Part shown: positions 5,280 through 6,070 of the stretch, piece by piece
Position numbering within the stretch: position 1 is the first letter of the stretch
Layout of the letters: each line of letters starts with the position of its first letter
DNA from: CAYRXM01 sp964428175
GTDB taxonomy: Bacteria; Chloroflexota; Anaerolineae; JAFGEY01
NCBI GenBank assembly: GCA_964428175.1
Contig: CAYRXM010000200.1
Coordinates: forward strand, 1 to 6,070
Reading direction: 5' to 3'
Length of the DNA stretch: 6,070 nucleotides
Made by a program: the position numbers and the translations under genes
Notes under the pieces: generated by a model
Database searches by the model: none
What the model saw: only the letters and a program-made list of their open reading frames with translations
Told to the model about the DNA's origin: nothing

Positions 5280-5301
5280 CCGGCGCCCCGAAACGCGCCG
5301 G
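5280..5301 (+). promoter_or_regulatory. Leader hairpin next to the ribosome binding site
   Basis: CCGGCGC (5280-5286) and GCGCCGG (5295-5301) form a perfect 7-bp stem with an 8-base loop. It ends two bases before AAGGAG (5304-5309), the ribosome binding site of the gene at 5318. With no T-tract it is not a terminator; a stable hairpin this close could influence translation initiation. Confidence 0.4.
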
Positions 5302-5317
5302 TAAAGGAGTGTGTGTC

Positions 5318-6023
5318 ATGCCACAAAGAAACCGCTCAACAGCAGCAAGCCGCGCTGCCAGGGCAAACAAACGGATCAGCATTTCCTCTGGAAACGCCTT
5401 GTACGACCTGGGTATGGTCGCCGACCTGCCCGAGGCCGTGCTCCAGTTCTACCGCTTCCTCGACTGCGATGGCGAACGCTTGAACGACCGAGAAATGATG
5501 CCGCTGGTGATGATCATCGCGTTGAAAGAGGGACTCGACGGCCAGGGCCTGCGCCTGGCCGATTTGCCATCGACCGCTCCCCTGGATACGCTGCGCCGCT
5601 ACCTCGCCAAGTGGGAGCGAATGGGGCTGGTCTTTACTCGCAACATCGATACCTTGTACAGCGAAGCAAGAGAATGCCAGGACGGCAACCCACGCCCGAA
5701 TCCCCAACTCAAGCACGTCGTCTATGACCTCTCCAATCTGATGTTCAACATCTCCCTGATCGCCCAGGAACACGCCCGGCGGAGCCGAGATATGCTGACT
5801 CGCTGGGAACAAGGCGGAGGAGCAGGAGAACGCCCCATCTACCAGCTCCCCGATGACTATGTCCACCCGGTTCGCCTGGCTCCGGAGGTCGCGGCCTGGA
5901 TTGTGGACCAGGAAAGCGGCGTCCTGTGCGAGCACATCGTCCCCCAATGGCACGAACTGGCCCGCAAGATGGTCGACGAAACCGATGAGACGCCGGGCCT
6001 GCATCCCGAAAACAGAGCGAACA
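5318..6023 (+). CDS. Winged-helix-like protein, 3' truncated by contig end
   Basis: ATG 5318 follows AAGGAG (5304-5309) by eight bases; an in-frame GTG at 5309 overlaps that site and is rejected. About 235 residues are present before adapter sequence begins, so the C-terminus is unknown; the apparent ending IGRASCRERV is adapter, not protein. A basic, Arg/Ser/Ala-rich N-terminus (1-20) precedes a predicted winged helix-turn-helix at about 55-110: helix LNDREMMPLVMIIALKEGL, short helix LRLADLPS, recognition-type helix LDTLRRYLAKWERMG, and a wing at LVFTRN. A helical segment at about 137-165 may mediate dimerisation. The architecture would suit a plasmid replication initiator or regulator, but I do not recognise a family and cannot exclude another role. 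Upstream inverted repeats suggest its own transcription and translation control. Confidence 0.65.
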
Positions 6024-6070
6024 AGATCGGAAGAGCGTCGTGTAGGGAAAGAGTGTAGGATAGGGTGGTG
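6024..6070 (-). other. Illumina sequencing adapter (artefact)
   Basis: AGATCGGAAGAGCGTCGTG and the following bases to 6056 are the reverse complement of the read-1 adapter found at 13-45. The last 14 bases repeat the linker-like tail of the left end in inverted form (11 shared bases next to the adapter). The contig therefore has the same adapter arm at both ends, and the gene at 5318 is cut here artificially. Confidence 0.97.

Noticed and set aside
1..6070. Apparent terminal inverted repeats of a transposon or linear replicon
   Set aside because: The repeated ends are Illumina adapter sequence plus a library tail, not genomic DNA.

Overview
The window is a GC-rich bacterial fragment bounded on both sides by Illumina adapter sequence (1-45 and 6024-6070). 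It is therefore an assembled contig whose real insert runs from about 46 to 6023, and both terminal genes are cut by the read or assembly limit rather than by biology. The genes are tightly packed and all lie on the + strand, with strong AAGGAG/GGAGG-type ribosome binding sites. Their content looks like a plasmid or integrative element rather than core chromosome. The host cannot be named from the sequence. A high-GC environmental bacterium, possibly Chloroflexota, is a guess only.

Layout. At 47-169 is the last 40 codons of an unrecognised gene, closed by a clear rho-independent terminator (207-245). A five-gene, apparently co-transcribed block follows from 329 to 4262: a two-transmembrane-segment protein; an FtsK/SpoIIIE-type DNA-pumping ATPase with a C-terminal winged-helix-like region but no membrane segments of its own; a 104-residue unknown protein; a ParM-like actin-family ATPase; and, overlapping it by ATGA, an 81-residue ribbon-helix-helix-like protein in the position and size of a ParR adaptor. 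I read this as a split FtsK-type translocase (membrane part plus motor) next to a ParMR-type DNA segregation pair, so the block probably moves and/or partitions the element's DNA. Six copies of the heptamer CTGGATC/GATCCAG straddle the stop codon of the motor gene. They are the best candidate for a sequence-specific recognition site of one of these proteins.

From 4263 to about 4937 there is no convincing gene. The stretch holds, in order: a nested inverted repeat (4273-4326); an AT-richer stretch with three TTTTGT followed by three ACAAAA (4345-4434); a compact fold that could form a three-way junction (4434-4488); and a structured RNA region that looks like the 5' part of a group II intron (from GTGCG at 4548 to about 4937). 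The intron call is supported by candidate intron-exon pairings, but no intron-encoded reverse transcriptase or domain V is visible, so it is a truncated remnant. A small ORF (4938-5219) carries a 16-bp palindrome like the core of type I-E CRISPR repeats, but there is only one copy and no array.

The last gene (5318 to the adapter) encodes a protein with a winged-helix-like region and is preceded by two inverted repeats. It could be a replication or regulatory protein, but this is not established. Together the window reads as part of a maintenance/transfer module of a mobile replicon with a decayed retroelement inserted between the partition genes and a possible DNA-binding/replication gene.
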